From a virus, in IMG/VR virus record IMGVR_UViG_3300009082_000017, positions 62,001-126,000 of that record: a DNA stretch of 64,000 bases. One strand, 5' to 3'. The notes under the pieces are model-generated. The model worked only from the letters and a program-made list of their open reading frames with translations. It was not told the DNA's origin and ran no database searches. The stretch's first letter is position 1, and every line of letters begins with the position of its first letter. The translations under genes and the position numbers were made by a program. Shown in pieces: positions 29,242 through 37,097 of the stretch.

Positions 29242-29451
29242 GTGACAAAAGAAAAGAAAATTTTACATAATCGTGCTCAATGCAAAAAATGCAACGATAT
29301 TATTGAATCAAAAACTGTTCATAATTTTGTTTCTTGTAAATGTGGTGAAATTTTTATTGATGGTGGTTTAGAATATTGCCATTGGGGAGCTAATGATTTG
29401 GATAATATTATTGATATGTGTGAATATGAAAGCGAAGAATCTAATGGGTAA
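29242..29451 (+). CDS. DUF7695-like zinc protein (69 aa)
   Basis: GTG start at 29242 after AGGTGGTGGTAAA; an upstream in-frame ATG is less well placed. KKILHNRAQCKKCNDIIES then FVSCKCGEIFIDGGL matches a family of small phage proteins with CxxC and CxCG knuckles. Function unknown. Confidence 0.72.
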   Translation: MTKEKKILHNRAQCKKCNDIIESKTVHNFVSCKCGEIFIDGGLEYCHWGANDLDNIIDMCEYESEESNG

Positions 29452-29824
29452 ACTTGGAATACAATTAGTTTTTAAGCCAACATCCGAAGATTATGAAGAT
29501 GATGAATTTTATCGTTTTGATAATTTAAATTGGGGACTATCTGATTACAGTTTCTTTGGAAACGATACTTCTGCTGGAGACTGGTATATAGAATCTATTG
29601 GATTTTCAGATTTATATGAAGGTTATTTAAAAGAAGTTATTGATCCTATTGCTATAGAAAGAATAAGAGAATATTCGCAAAATACAAATTATGATAGACT
29701 CTATGATAAGAAAATACAGATTCCAATTCTTGTTGATGCTTGGTGGGAAGAAGAAATTGATTGGGAGTCAGGTGTAGATGAAGGCTCATATGAATTTCAG
29801 TTTGATAGAATTTTAGATATATAA
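29444..29824 (+). CDS. hypothetical protein (126 aa)
   Basis: ATG at 29444 overlaps the preceding gene by 8 nt (ATG at 29426 is an alternative). Very acidic and aromatic (DYEDDEFYRFDNLNWGL, AWWEEEIDWESG). Not recognised. Confidence 0.68.
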   Translation: MGKLGIQLVFKPTSEDYEDDEFYRFDNLNWGLSDYSFFGNDTSAGDWYIESIGFSDLYEGYLKEVIDPIAIERIREYSQNTNYDRLYDKKIQIPILVDAWWEEEIDWESGVDEGSYEFQFDRILDI

Positions 29825-29844
29825 TTAGTATGGAAGGAATGAAA

Positions 29845-30075
29845 ATGTATAAAGATATTTGTACAATAGCGACAGTATTATTGCGAGATGGAACTTTCTT
29901 ACGGGCAGTAATATTTGATGATAATAATCCCAAAGAAAGATCAATCCAAGACGAAGCGATAATTCGTCAAAAGTTTACTGAAGATAAATTAATAGCATTT
30001 CAAACCGCAAATATCAATGGTCATTTCCATCCTATTAATGTTTTGTGGTATGATATTATTTTTGAAGAGTTTTAA
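29845..30075 (+). CDS. hypothetical protein (76 aa)
   Basis: ATG at 29845 follows GAAGGAATGAAA; the ATG at 29830 precedes the site. Strand-rich (TIATVLLRDGTFLRAVIF). Not recognised. Confidence 0.68.
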   Translation: MYKDICTIATVLLRDGTFLRAVIFDDNNPKERSIQDEAIIRQKFTEDKLIAFQTANINGHFHPINVLWYDIIFEEF

Positions 30076-30079
30076 CCCC

Positions 30080-30097
30080 ATAAAAGGAGAATTTCAT
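30080..30097. repeat. hairpin repeat with SD in loop and start codon in 3' arm
   Basis: CCCC-ATAAAA / ggagaa / TTTCAT-GG. AAAAGGAG spans arm and loop; the next gene starts at 30096. Confidence 0.75.
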
Positions 30098-30371
30098 GGA
30101 TTACAGAGATGAGATACAAGAATTTTTAAAAGAGTTTGAAAAAGAATTTAAATTAAATTTACAACAACTAAATTGGGTAGACCAAAGACTAGAGGAAGTA
30201 TATAGTTTTGGTTTAGACGATGGTCAAAATTCTAGATCTGAAAAAGATTATGACGAAGGCTATAGTGACGCTAAAGATTATTTTACAAACGAAGATAGAG
30301 AAGATGAATTTTATGACGATGGATATAAAAAAGGATATGAAGAAGCAAAAAGGGATTATGGGATCGAATGA
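30096..30371 (+). CDS. highly acidic repetitive protein (91 aa)
   Basis: Start inside the hairpin 3' arm, SD in its loop. After a helical N-terminus there are related short repeats: YDEGYSDAKDYF, FYDDGYKKGYEEAK (pattern D-x-GY-x2-A/G). DNA-mimic-like charge, but no family is recognised. ATGA overlap with the next gene implies translational coupling. Confidence 0.72.
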   Translation: MDYRDEIQEFLKEFEKEFKLNLQQLNWVDQRLEEVYSFGLDDGQNSRSEKDYDEGYSDAKDYFTNEDREDEFYDDGYKKGYEEAKRDYGIE

Positions 30372-31345
30372 AAATTAACACTGAAGAATATTATGATTAT
30401 GACGATCTTGTTATTAAACCGAAACCATCATCTATCCCATCAAGGGATGATGTTGATATTTCTGTTAATGTGCTAGATAGATTCACATTAAAATTTCCAG
30501 TTTTTGCAAGCCCAATGAGGGCAATTGTAAACGCTGATTTTTGTAAATTGTTTGCTGATTTAGGAGGTTGTGGAATCCTTCATCGTTTCTATGACACAAA
30601 AGACGAATGGTATCTAGAAGCAGAAAAAATATCTGAAGCAAAAATATTTGGTTTGTCTATTGGCATGAATGATTATGCAGTTGCCATGGATTTTCTTAAA
30701 TTTAATCCTCATGTGATTTTATTAGATGTCGCAAATGGCTACACCGACTCTGTTATTAATTTTTGTAAAAGTTTGCGAAAGTTAATTGATAAGGAAAGTC
30801 CTAGTACGTTATTAATGGCTGGCAATATTGCAAGTTATGAAGGAGCCGAAAATCTTTATAAAGCAGGTGTTGATATGGTTCGCTGCGGAATTGGGGGTGG
30901 CGGTCTTTGCTCAACTAGGAATAAAACTGGTGTGGCGGTTCCTCAACTTTCAGCAGTTATGGATTCATCTAAATCTGATGTGTTTATTGTAAATGATGGT
31001 GGAATTAGAAATGCTGGTGATGCAACAAAAGCATTTATAGCAGGAGCAGATGCAATTATGTGTGGCAGTATCCTTGCACAAACTTATGAAAGTCCAGCCG
31101 AGAATACCATTTTCGGTATGGCCTCAAGAAAGTTACAGGATTTGCGTCACACACAAGTAAAATCTGTTGAAGGAATTGAAAAGTTTATTGAAAAGAAAAT
31201 GTCTCTAAAAGATTTTGTGGAAGAATTTTCTTGGGATATGCGATCTACTGGAACAATGATTAATGCTAGAAGTCTTCAAGAAATGCGAAATAATGGCGAA
31301 TTTCTTAAGGTTGGCAAAGGTACATTGAGTCTTGACAAGAATTAG
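30368..31345 (+). CDS. GMP reductase / IMP dehydrogenase family enzyme
   Basis: 325 aa TIM barrel. FPVFASPMRAIV (about residues 43-54), LLDVANGYTDSV, LLMAGNIASYEGAENLYKAG, then CGIGGGGLCSTRNKTGVAVPQ with catalytic Cys at about 181. IVNDGGIRNAGD and ADAIMCGSILA follow. The short length without CBS domains and the KTGV motif favour GMP reductase (GMP to IMP) over IMP dehydrogenase. It heads a run with RNA ligase and kinase genes. A role in purine supply, or in making a precursor of a modified base, is inference. Confidence 0.88.
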   Translation: MKINTEEYYDYDDLVIKPKPSSIPSRDDVDISVNVLDRFTLKFPVFASPMRAIVNADFCKLFADLGGCGILHRFYDTKDEWYLEAEKISEAKIFGLSIGMNDYAVAMDFLKFNPHVILLDVANGYTDSVINFCKSLRKLIDKESPSTLLMAGNIASYEGAENLYKAGVDMVRCGIGGGGLCSTRNKTGVAVPQLSAVMDSSKSDVFIVNDGGIRNAGDATKAFIAGADAIMCGSILAQTYESPAENTIFGMASRKLQDLRHTQVKSVEGIEKFIEKKMSLKDFVEEFSWDMRSTGTMINARSLQEMRNNGEFLKVGKGTLSLDKN

Positions 31346-31360
31346 TTTATGTGATATAGT
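31332..31360 (+). promoter_or_regulatory. SigA-type promoter of the RNA-repair pair
   Basis: TTGACA 31332-31337, TATAGT 31355-31360, 17-nt spacer; the -35 lies in the last codons of the upstream gene. Confidence 0.72.
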
Positions 31361-31393
31361 TATGGTATAAAATAAATAAACCAAGGAGATAAT

Positions 31394-32482
31394 ATGAGCA
31401 CATTGATTGTAGAAATTTGCGAAATTGAAAACGTCCAGAAGCATCCTAACGCTGACCGATTATCGGTAGCCCAAGTGAAGGGTTGGAACGTGATCATCGG
31501 ATTAGACCAATATAAAAATGGAGACCTCGTAACATTTATCCCTCCAGATTGCATCATACCTCCTAACCTTATTGAAGAACATAAGTTGGAATATTTACGT
31601 AGCGATGGTCGCACCAAAAGTGTTAAACTTCGTGGGTATTTGTCTCAAGGTCTTGTGTTAGATGTACCTAAAGGAAAATTCAAATTAGGAGATGATGTAT
31701 CTTCTGTTTTGGGTATTACAAAATGGCAACCTCCTGAACCAAAATATTCTGCACAAAATCAAACAAAGAAAACTTCTAAAAAGAAAATTAATCCTTTGTT
31801 TGATAAATATACTGATATTGAGAATATCAAACATTATAATGATGTTTTCAAAGATGGTGATATTGTTGCGATAACCGAAAAGATCCATGGCGCGAATTCA
31901 CGTTACGCCAATCTTGAAATTTCTATCAATAAAAACCAACCATTCTTTGATAGGATTGAATCATTTATTAAAAAATATATTTTAAAACATACTCATGAAT
32001 TTGTATATGGTTCACACAATGTTCAAATTACTTATCATTCAAACAGAAAGTCTTTCTATGGAGAAGATGTTTGGGGGAGTATTGCAAAGAAATATAATTT
32101 GGCAAATATTATTCCTCAAGATTATATTGTTTATGGTGAGGTGTATGGGCAAGGAATTCAAGATTTGACCTATGGGCTTTCTAGTGTTGATTTAGTAGTA
32201 TTTGATATTAAATATAAAAATCAATATTTAGATTGGGAAGTTGTAAAAGATTTATGCCAGCAATGGAATTTAAAGACTGTCCCACAATTATATGTAGGAG
32301 AATTTTCAAATGAAATCCTAAGACTGACTGATGGGAATTCTATGGTTTGCCCATATCAAATTCGTGAGGGAATTGTAATCAAGATGCTTCATGAAGAAAA
32401 TGATCCTATAATTGGGAGGAAAATTTTGAAGAGTGTTAGTGCTGATTATTTGACCCGTAAGGGAGCGACGGAATACCAATGA
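31394..32482 (+). CDS. RNA ligase with N-terminal OB domain
   Basis: 362 aa. An N-terminal OB-like domain (HPNADRLSVAQVKGWNVIIG, then GDLVTFIPPD) is followed by a ligase domain. Motif I is ITEKIHGANSR with nucleotidyl Lys at about 163. YIVYGEVYGQGIQDLTYG (motif III/IIIa) and EGIVIKML (motif IV) follow. This matches the Rnl5/DraRnl-type layout of OB plus ligase. Together with the next gene it would heal and seal cut RNA, e.g. tRNAs cut by host anticodon nucleases. ATGA overlap with the kinase gene. Confidence 0.88.
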   Translation: MSTLIVEICEIENVQKHPNADRLSVAQVKGWNVIIGLDQYKNGDLVTFIPPDCIIPPNLIEEHKLEYLRSDGRTKSVKLRGYLSQGLVLDVPKGKFKLGDDVSSVLGITKWQPPEPKYSAQNQTKKTSKKKINPLFDKYTDIENIKHYNDVFKDGDIVAITEKIHGANSRYANLEISINKNQPFFDRIESFIKKYILKHTHEFVYGSHNVQITYHSNRKSFYGEDVWGSIAKKYNLANIIPQDYIVYGEVYGQGIQDLTYGLSSVDLVVFDIKYKNQYLDWEVVKDLCQQWNLKTVPQLYVGEFSNEILRLTDGNSMVCPYQIREGIVIKMLHEENDPIIGRKILKSVSADYLTRKGATEYQ

Positions 32483-33312
32483 AAAAAGTTATTCTCACTA
32501 AGGGACTCCAAGGTTGCGGGAAAACAACTTGGGCAAAACAGATGCAAGCAGATTTTCCTAATCAGTATAAGCGCGTCAATAAGGACGATCTTAGACTCAT
32601 GCTTGATAATTCTATTTGGAGCAAAGGAAATGAAAAGTTTGTTTTAAAACTTCGTGATCATATTATTTTACAAGCATTAGAAGATGGAAAGCATGTGATT
32701 GTGGACGACACTAATTTAAATGTCGTCCACGAAAACCATATCAAAGAATTAGTAAAGGGTTTGGCAGAAGTAGAAATAAAAGACTTCACGGACATTGATA
32801 TTGAAACTTGTATCAAAAATGATACTAAACGTGCTAATCCTGTTGGAGAAAAGATTATTCGTCAAACCTATAAACAATGGTTGTATAAAGAACCGGTTAA
32901 GCCAGAATATATAAACGATGCTCCAGATGTGATTATTTGTGACATGGATGGTACACTATCATTATTCGGTGATAAGAATCCATACGAAAGAGATTTTGAA
33001 AATGATATATTAAATAATGTTATTTATGATATTATCAAAAATAAAAACTTACTTTTCGTTTCTGGACGTAAAAATAAATATAGAAATAAAACATTAGAAT
33101 TTTTGCAAAACAATAATATTAAATTTATTTCTTTGTTTATGCGAGGCGATGAGGATGATAGAAAAGATTCTATTGTCAAAAAAGAAATTTACGAGAAATA
33201 TATCTTAGGGAAATATAATGTTCAATTTGTTTTAGATGATCGAACACAGGTTGTAAAATTATGGCGTTCTTTAGGACTGACATGTCTACAAGTAGCAGAT
33301 GGTGATTTTTAA
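32479..33312 (+). CDS. pnkP: polynucleotide 5'-kinase / 3'-phosphatase (T4 Pnkp-like)
   Basis: 277 aa. Kinase domain with P-loop GLQGCGKTT (residues 9-17) and VIVDDTNL (about 73-80). C-terminal HAD phosphatase domain with DMDGT (residues 155-159), FVSGRKNKYR and a late FVLDDR. The order kinase then phosphatase is as in T4 Pnkp. Overlaps the RNA ligase by ATGA, so both products are made together. Confidence 0.93.
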   Translation: MKKVILTKGLQGCGKTTWAKQMQADFPNQYKRVNKDDLRLMLDNSIWSKGNEKFVLKLRDHIILQALEDGKHVIVDDTNLNVVHENHIKELVKGLAEVEIKDFTDIDIETCIKNDTKRANPVGEKIIRQTYKQWLYKEPVKPEYINDAPDVIICDMDGTLSLFGDKNPYERDFENDILNNVIYDIIKNKNLLFVSGRKNKYRNKTLEFLQNNNIKFISLFMRGDEDDRKDSIVKKEIYEKYILGKYNVQFVLDDRTQVVKLWRSLGLTCLQVADGDF

Positions 33313-33316
33313 CCCC

Positions 33317-33334
33317 ATGAAATAACCCTTTTAT
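33317..33334. repeat. intergenic hairpin repeat
   Basis: CCCC-ATGAAA / taaccc / TTTTAT-TGGG; in-frame TAA in the loop; 4 nt after a stop. Confidence 0.78.
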
Positions 33335-33373
33335 TGGGATTTTTCAATCAATTATTAGTAAAAAGGAGAGAAA

Positions 33374-33388
33374 ATGGACGCAAAATGA
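33374..33388 (+). CDS. 4-codon upstream ORF (MDAK)
   Basis: AAAAGGAGAGAAA is ideally placed for ATG 33374, which reads Met-Asp-Ala-Lys-stop; the TGA overlaps the ATG at 33385 of the next gene. Either a coupling leader or a decayed start. Confidence 0.4.
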   Translation: MDAK

Positions 33389-33639
33389 TGTTGGATTTAG
33401 GAAAAGAAAACGGACTACAAACTATGCGCGAATGTTATGAATCTGTTATGACAGACTATAAAAAGTTTTTCTCAGATGAAAATTATTTGAATGAAGAAGC
33501 TACTTTTGAAAATGATATTGATAAATATGGTCTAGAATTGACTGACACTATTAAAGAAGCTTATGTTAAACTTGGTGTTGAAGAATCTGTTTGGAATGAA
33601 GTAGAAGATTCACAAAATAAAAATTTATTAGGATGTTAA
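33385..33639 (+). CDS. hypothetical acidic protein (84 aa)
   Basis: ATG at 33385 (or 33388) overlaps the stop of a 4-codon upstream frame. All-helical, acidic (LGKENGLQTMRECYESVM...LTDTIKEAYVKLGVEE). Not recognised. Confidence 0.65.
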   Translation: MMLDLGKENGLQTMRECYESVMTDYKKFFSDENYLNEEATFENDIDKYGLELTDTIKEAYVKLGVEESVWNEVEDSQNKNLLGC

Positions 33640-33649
33640 AGGATAAAAT

Positions 33650-33898
33650 ATGACAAATAAAATCACCATCACCTCAATAACTATAACTCCTCCTAAAACT
33701 ATTGTTCGTTGGAGTGATAAAACACGCACAGAAGTAAACTGCGATACAGATCCTTTTGATGAAGAAAAAGGTGTATTGTTATGTATTTGTAAGAAATTTT
33801 TAGGGTCATATTCTGAAGTTATGAAGGCAGTGGATATGGGCAAGAATGATGTTAAGGAAAGTATTAAGAAGTTTAATGAGAGTAGGAAATTACTCTAA
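33650..33898 (+). CDS. conserved small phage-type protein (82 aa)
   Basis: TTAAAGGATAAAAT before ATG. VRWSDKTRTEVNCDTDPFDE then KGVLLCICKKFLG matches a pattern found in many phage proteins (TvV.w.dgtkT.Vkc...d.fd.E.G...ai.kk..g). Function unknown. Confidence 0.75.
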   Translation: MTNKITITSITITPPKTIVRWSDKTRTEVNCDTDPFDEEKGVLLCICKKFLGSYSEVMKAVDMGKNDVKESIKKFNESRKLL

Positions 33899-33915
33899 TG
33901 AAATCTCTGTTTCAT
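33898..33915. repeat. hairpin repeat overlapping stop codon
   Basis: ATGAAA / tctctg / TTTCAT-GG; first base is the last base of the upstream TAA. Confidence 0.8.
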
Positions 33916-33930
33916 GGAGTAAGGAAAATT

Positions 33931-34137
33931 ATGGACTGGATATTTAAAAGATTAACTTGTTTCTTTAAAGGATGCAATAAAACATATTGGCACGAAAATG
34001 AATATGTTGGAGGAACTGATTGCTCTAGATGCGAAGCGGGGATTGAAAGTACAGGATATAAAACTTCACATAAATTATTTGAAGGCAATCTTATTGCTAG
34101 ATTGTTTCCTAGATTTTGGATGGATTATTTTGAATAG
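33931..34137 (+). CDS. small zinc-binding basic protein (68 aa)
   Basis: ATG at 33931 follows GTAAGGAAAATT; a start at 33898 inside the hairpin is rejected. CFFKGCNKTYWH (about residues 9-20) and CSRCEAG (about 31-37) make a C-x4-C / H / C-x2-C set. Function unknown. Confidence 0.7.
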   Translation: MDWIFKRLTCFFKGCNKTYWHENEYVGGTDCSRCEAGIESTGYKTSHKLFEGNLIARLFPRFWMDYFE

Positions 34138-34148
34138 GAGAAAATAAA

Positions 34149-34355
34149 ATGGAAGTATCTTTTTATGGCATACATGGAAACTCTGGTATGATTGGATTTT
34201 CTTTAAATTGGGAAGATCCAAAATTTGGGTTTGGGCAAATTGAGATCAATCAAGGTAATGCAGATGGGAAGATTTTTATTGATTCAGAATCAATGTCGCC
34301 AGAATTTGTAAAATCGGTATTGTGTGCGTTGGTTGATAATAGCACCATGAAATAG
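34149..34355 (+). CDS. hypothetical protein (68 aa)
   Basis: AATAGGAGAAAATAAA before ATG. Strand- and glycine-rich (SFYGIHGNSGMIGFSLNW). Its stop overlaps a hairpin. Not recognised. Confidence 0.7.
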   Translation: MEVSFYGIHGNSGMIGFSLNWEDPKFGFGQIEINQGNADGKIFIDSESMSPEFVKSVLCALVDNSTMK

Positions 34356-34364
34356 CATTTTCAT
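34347..34364. repeat. hairpin repeat overlapping 3' end of CDS
   Basis: ACC-ATGAAA / tagcat / TTTCAT-GTGGT; the TAG in the loop is the upstream stop. Confidence 0.8.
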
Positions 34365-34381
34365 GTGGTTAAAAAGGAGTA

Positions 34382-34780
34382 ATGATGATAGATTTTTGGG
34401 ATAGCGATTATATAAAAAAATCAAGAAAAGATCATGTGTGTGAATTTTGCCATGGTAAAATCTTGCAAAGTAGTTCGTGTTATCATGAACATGGCAAATA
34501 TGACGGAGAATTTCAAGATTATTATTTATGTGAAAGATGCAGAGAATTGATTGATAGCCGAGATGAAAGATGGGAATGGTATGATTCTGGAGAGCTTGGA
34601 GAATTTCATGAATTATTTATAGATGGCGGTTATATTAAATGCCCCAAATGTGGATCTAATAATTATGATGAAATAGACTATTCTGGAGATGCGCTGTCTT
34701 GCACAATTTCTTGTGATAACTGTGAAAACGAATATAAATTAAATTTATCAGCAGAAAATCTTTTGGGACAAAACAAATGA
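34382..34780 (+). CDS. double zinc-ribbon protein (132 aa)
   Basis: AAAAAGGAGTA before ATG. First site CEFCHGKI (about residues 20-27) with CERC (about 55-58). Second site CPKCGS (about 93-98) with CDNCE (about 115-119). Two zinc modules flank an aromatic/acidic linker. Possibly nucleic-acid or protein binding. Overlaps the next gene by ATGA. Confidence 0.75.
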   Translation: MMIDFWDSDYIKKSRKDHVCEFCHGKILQSSSCYHEHGKYDGEFQDYYLCERCRELIDSRDERWEWYDSGELGEFHELFIDGGYIKCPKCGSNNYDEIDYSGDALSCTISCDNCENEYKLNLSAENLLGQNK

Positions 34781-35037
34781 ACATAAATGAATCTTTTGGT
34801 AAAGAGTTTGATGCTTTATCTGTTGAAAGCAATCAATTAATGACTTACGTGACAGAGATTAGAAATAAAATTAATGATATTCCTCAGATAACAGACTTAA
34901 ATGTTTGTTTAGAATTAGAAAAAGAATATGGTAATCTTGGAGAATATACTAGGCTTTTAGGAGATACGTTTTTCAAATTATCACAAATGTATCATTATGT
35001 TAGACTAGTGAACAAAGTTGCTTTGGACGAACAATAA
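34777..35037 (+). CDS. hypothetical helical protein (86 aa)
   Basis: ATGA overlap with the zinc protein. Helical, heptad-like leucines, possibly coiled coil (LMTYVTEIRNKINDI, LELEKEYGNLGEYTRLL). Not recognised. Confidence 0.7.
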   Translation: MNINESFGKEFDALSVESNQLMTYVTEIRNKINDIPQITDLNVCLELEKEYGNLGEYTRLLGDTFFKLSQMYHYVRLVNKVALDEQ

Positions 35038-35038
35038 T

Positions 35039-35362
35039 ATGAAAATAAATAGACAACAAGTTTTAGATAAATATAACGGTCATTGCGCTTATTGCGGATG
35101 TGGAATAACACTAAAGACAATGCAAGTAGATCATAAAAAGTCAAAAGCATATGGTGGAACAGACGAATACCAAAATCTTATGCCATCATGTAGATTGTGT
35201 AATCATTATAAACGAGCCAATAACTTAGAAACGTTTCGAAGATATATTATAGAAATGTATAAAAAATTATCAAAGGTTTATATTTTCAGAGTAGCCGAGA
35301 AATATGGAATGTTTGTATGGAAAGATTGGGATGGAAAGTTTTATTTTGAGAGATTGCCATGA
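35039..35362 (+). CDS. HNH endonuclease (107 aa)
   Basis: ATG at 35039 right after the preceding stop. CAYCGCGI (about residues 16-23), then MQVDHKKSKAYGGTDEYQNL (about 29-48) and CRLCNHYKRAN, a complete HNH/McrA-type His-Asn-His zinc core. C-terminal extension with WKDWDGKFYF. Could be a homing or nicking enzyme. It is directly followed by TnpB copy 2. Confidence 0.88.
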   Translation: MKINRQQVLDKYNGHCAYCGCGITLKTMQVDHKKSKAYGGTDEYQNLMPSCRLCNHYKRANNLETFRRYIIEMYKKLSKVYIFRVAEKYGMFVWKDWDGKFYFERLP

Positions 35363-35374
35363 AAGTTATTTTAT
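35359..35374. repeat. hairpin repeat (weak, short loop) upstream of tnpB 2
   Basis: CC-ATGAAA / gtta / TTTTAT, 4-nt loop if paired; overlaps the HNH stop. Confidence 0.35.
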
Positions 35375-35398
35375 AATGTTGATAAAAGGATAAAATCT

Positions 35399-36598
35399 TT
35401 GATTGTAAATAGAACCGAAAGACATATTATTAAAAACACCGATGCTATGTGGAAAATCATAGATCGAAAATCTTTTTTAGCTAAAAATTTGTATAACGAA
35501 GCCACATATGCCGTTAGACAGGAATTTTTCGCAACGGGAAGTTGGATTAGAGACCACGAACTAGATAAATTGTTGCAAAGTAGTGAAAATTATAAACAAT
35601 TGGGTTCGCAAGCATCACAAAAAACAATTCAACTTGTAGACAAGAACTTTAAATCATATTTTAAGGGAATTAAAGACTGGTCTAAGAAAAGCGGGAAAGG
35701 TTATTTTGGCAAACCATCTCTTCCTAATTACAAAAAGAAAGATGGACGCAGTATTGTAATAATTAAAAATATTCAGTGTAGGATACAAAATGGAGAAATT
35801 TATTTTTCTTGGAAGCCTTTACGAGAATTTACAGGTATTAAAACTAGTATATTAGGAGGATTACAACAAATTCGTTTTGTGCCCATGGGTTCAACTTATG
35901 TAATGGAAATTGTTTATCAAATTAAAGTGCCAAAAGTGAAAAATTTTACTAATAGAATTATGGGAATAGACCTAGGAGTTAATAATCTTGCAACTATTTC
36001 AAACAATATTGGTATTCAACCAATTATTGTTAAGGGTGGGGTTATTAAGTCTATGAATAGATACTATAATAAAGAGAGAAAGAATATTTCAATAGAGACA
36101 GGTATGATTTGGAACAAGAGGATGCGTTTACTAACTGACAAACATATGCGAAAGATGGACAGCTATATGCATTTAGTAAGTCGAAGGATTGTGGAATATT
36201 GCCAGAAATATGACGTGGGTACTTTGGTAATTGGCTTGACAAAAGAATGGAAAGATGGTATAAATATTGGACACGTAAATAATCAAAATTTTGTATCAAT
36301 CCCTCATGAGAAATTGATCCAACAATTGCAATATAAGTGTGAGAATGTTGGAATTAATTGTGTTGTTACAGAGGAAAAGTTTACATCAGGGACAAGTTTT
36401 TTGGATAATGAGCTTCCTACAGAGGATAATTATAATATAAAGAGAAGAGTCAAAAGAGGAGTATTTAAATCTAATGATGGTATAAAATTGAATTCTGATG
36501 TTAATGCGGCATTTCAAATTATTAAAAAAGTATTCCCAGACGCTTTCAAGCAATGGGATAGAGGTTGTGGTTTACAGCCGGTTGCGCTAGAAATCTAG
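35399..36598 (+). CDS. tnpB: TnpB-type RNA-guided nuclease (IS200/IS605 OrfB), copy 2
   Basis: 399 aa, TTG start after AAAAGGATAAAATC. Strongly similar along its length to copy 1 at 7364. RuvC-I is GIDLGVNNLATIS, then LVIGLTKEWKDGINIGHVNN, EEKFTSGTSFLDNE, RVKRGVFKSNDGIKLNSDVN (RuvC-III) and a C-terminal GCGLQPVALEI. As in copy 1, the zinc-finger cysteines and the standard RuvC-II Glu are absent. No TnpA nearby. Hairpin repeats flank it. Confidence 0.9.
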   Translation: MIVNRTERHIIKNTDAMWKIIDRKSFLAKNLYNEATYAVRQEFFATGSWIRDHELDKLLQSSENYKQLGSQASQKTIQLVDKNFKSYFKGIKDWSKKSGKGYFGKPSLPNYKKKDGRSIVIIKNIQCRIQNGEIYFSWKPLREFTGIKTSILGGLQQIRFVPMGSTYVMEIVYQIKVPKVKNFTNRIMGIDLGVNNLATISNNIGIQPIIVKGGVIKSMNRYYNKERKNISIETGMIWNKRMRLLTDKHMRKMDSYMHLVSRRIVEYCQKYDVGTLVIGLTKEWKDGINIGHVNNQNFVSIPHEKLIQQLQYKCENVGINCVVTEEKFTSGTSFLDNELPTEDNYNIKRRVKRGVFKSNDGIKLNSDVNAAFQIIKKVFPDAFKQWDRGCGLQPVALEI

Positions 36599-36622
36599 AC
36601 AGCAAAGGGATGATTCTATCCC
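36500..36622 (+). ncRNA. candidate omega-RNA of TnpB copy 2
   Basis: By analogy with TnpB systems the 3' end of the gene plus right end forms the guide scaffold. It has GGTTGTGGTTTACAGCC near 36561-36577, CTAGAAATCTAGA, then the perfect stem GGGAT (36607-36611)/ATCCC (36618-36622). The guide would then begin at 36623, i.e. in a hairpin repeat. Confidence 0.35.
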
Positions 36623-36640
36623 ATAAATTGATACTTTTAT
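36623..36640. repeat. hairpin repeat at the presumed guide position of tnpB 2
   Basis: CC-ATAAAT / tgatac / TTTTAT-GAGG; directly abuts the ATCCC end of the preceding stem. Confidence 0.5.
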
Positions 36641-36650
36641 GAGGCAAACA

Positions 36651-37097
36651 ATGAACAAAGGTTACATAGCAGATCAACAAATCATGGACAAATACAACCA
36701 CCTCTTATCTTATAAAAAAGATTTAGGCGAAATATCAATACAATATCGTAGAACCAATAATGCGTTTTGTCAAAACCTTATTCATAATAATAAAAATGTT
36801 GGTAGGATTTATATCTTTGGGCTACAAGAGAAAAACAATAATATCCATGGTTATGTTGCAAGAGTTCATTTGAATCCTAAGTTTAGGGTAAATGGTTATG
36901 CAATACAAATGATGTCTGATATTATTAAACATTTTGGAAATTGTGTTTTACATATTACATCTGCTAGTCCAAACAGAATTGAAGGGCTTACGGATGATAA
37001 TAGGGAAATTTATAGAGACAAATTATATAAATTTTATGGTAGGTTTGGGTTTGTGAGAACGAGTGAAGAACATACTGGAATGATAAGGAGAATATGA
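36651..37097 (+). CDS. GNAT-like acetyltransferase (148 aa)
   Basis: ATG at 36651 follows GAGGCAAACA. VGRIYIFGLQE, then ARVHLNPKFRVNGYAIQMMS (motif A-like, about residues 78-97) and DKLYKFYGRFGFVRT (motif B-like, about 124-138) fit the N-acetyltransferase fold. The RxxGxG/A acetyl-CoA loop is imperfect (RVNGYA). Substrate unknown. Confidence 0.68.
   Translation: MNKGYIADQQIMDKYNHLLSYKKDLGEISIQYRRTNNAFCQNLIHNNKNVGRIYIFGLQEKNNNIHGYVARVHLNPKFRVNGYAIQMMSDIIKHFGNCVLHITSASPNRIEGLTDDNREIYRDKLYKFYGRFGFVRTSEEHTGMIRRI

Noticed and set aside
30096-30371. Known DNA-mimic anti-restriction protein (Ocr/ArdA)
   Set aside because: Acidic, but no recognisable Ocr or ArdA sequence pattern.
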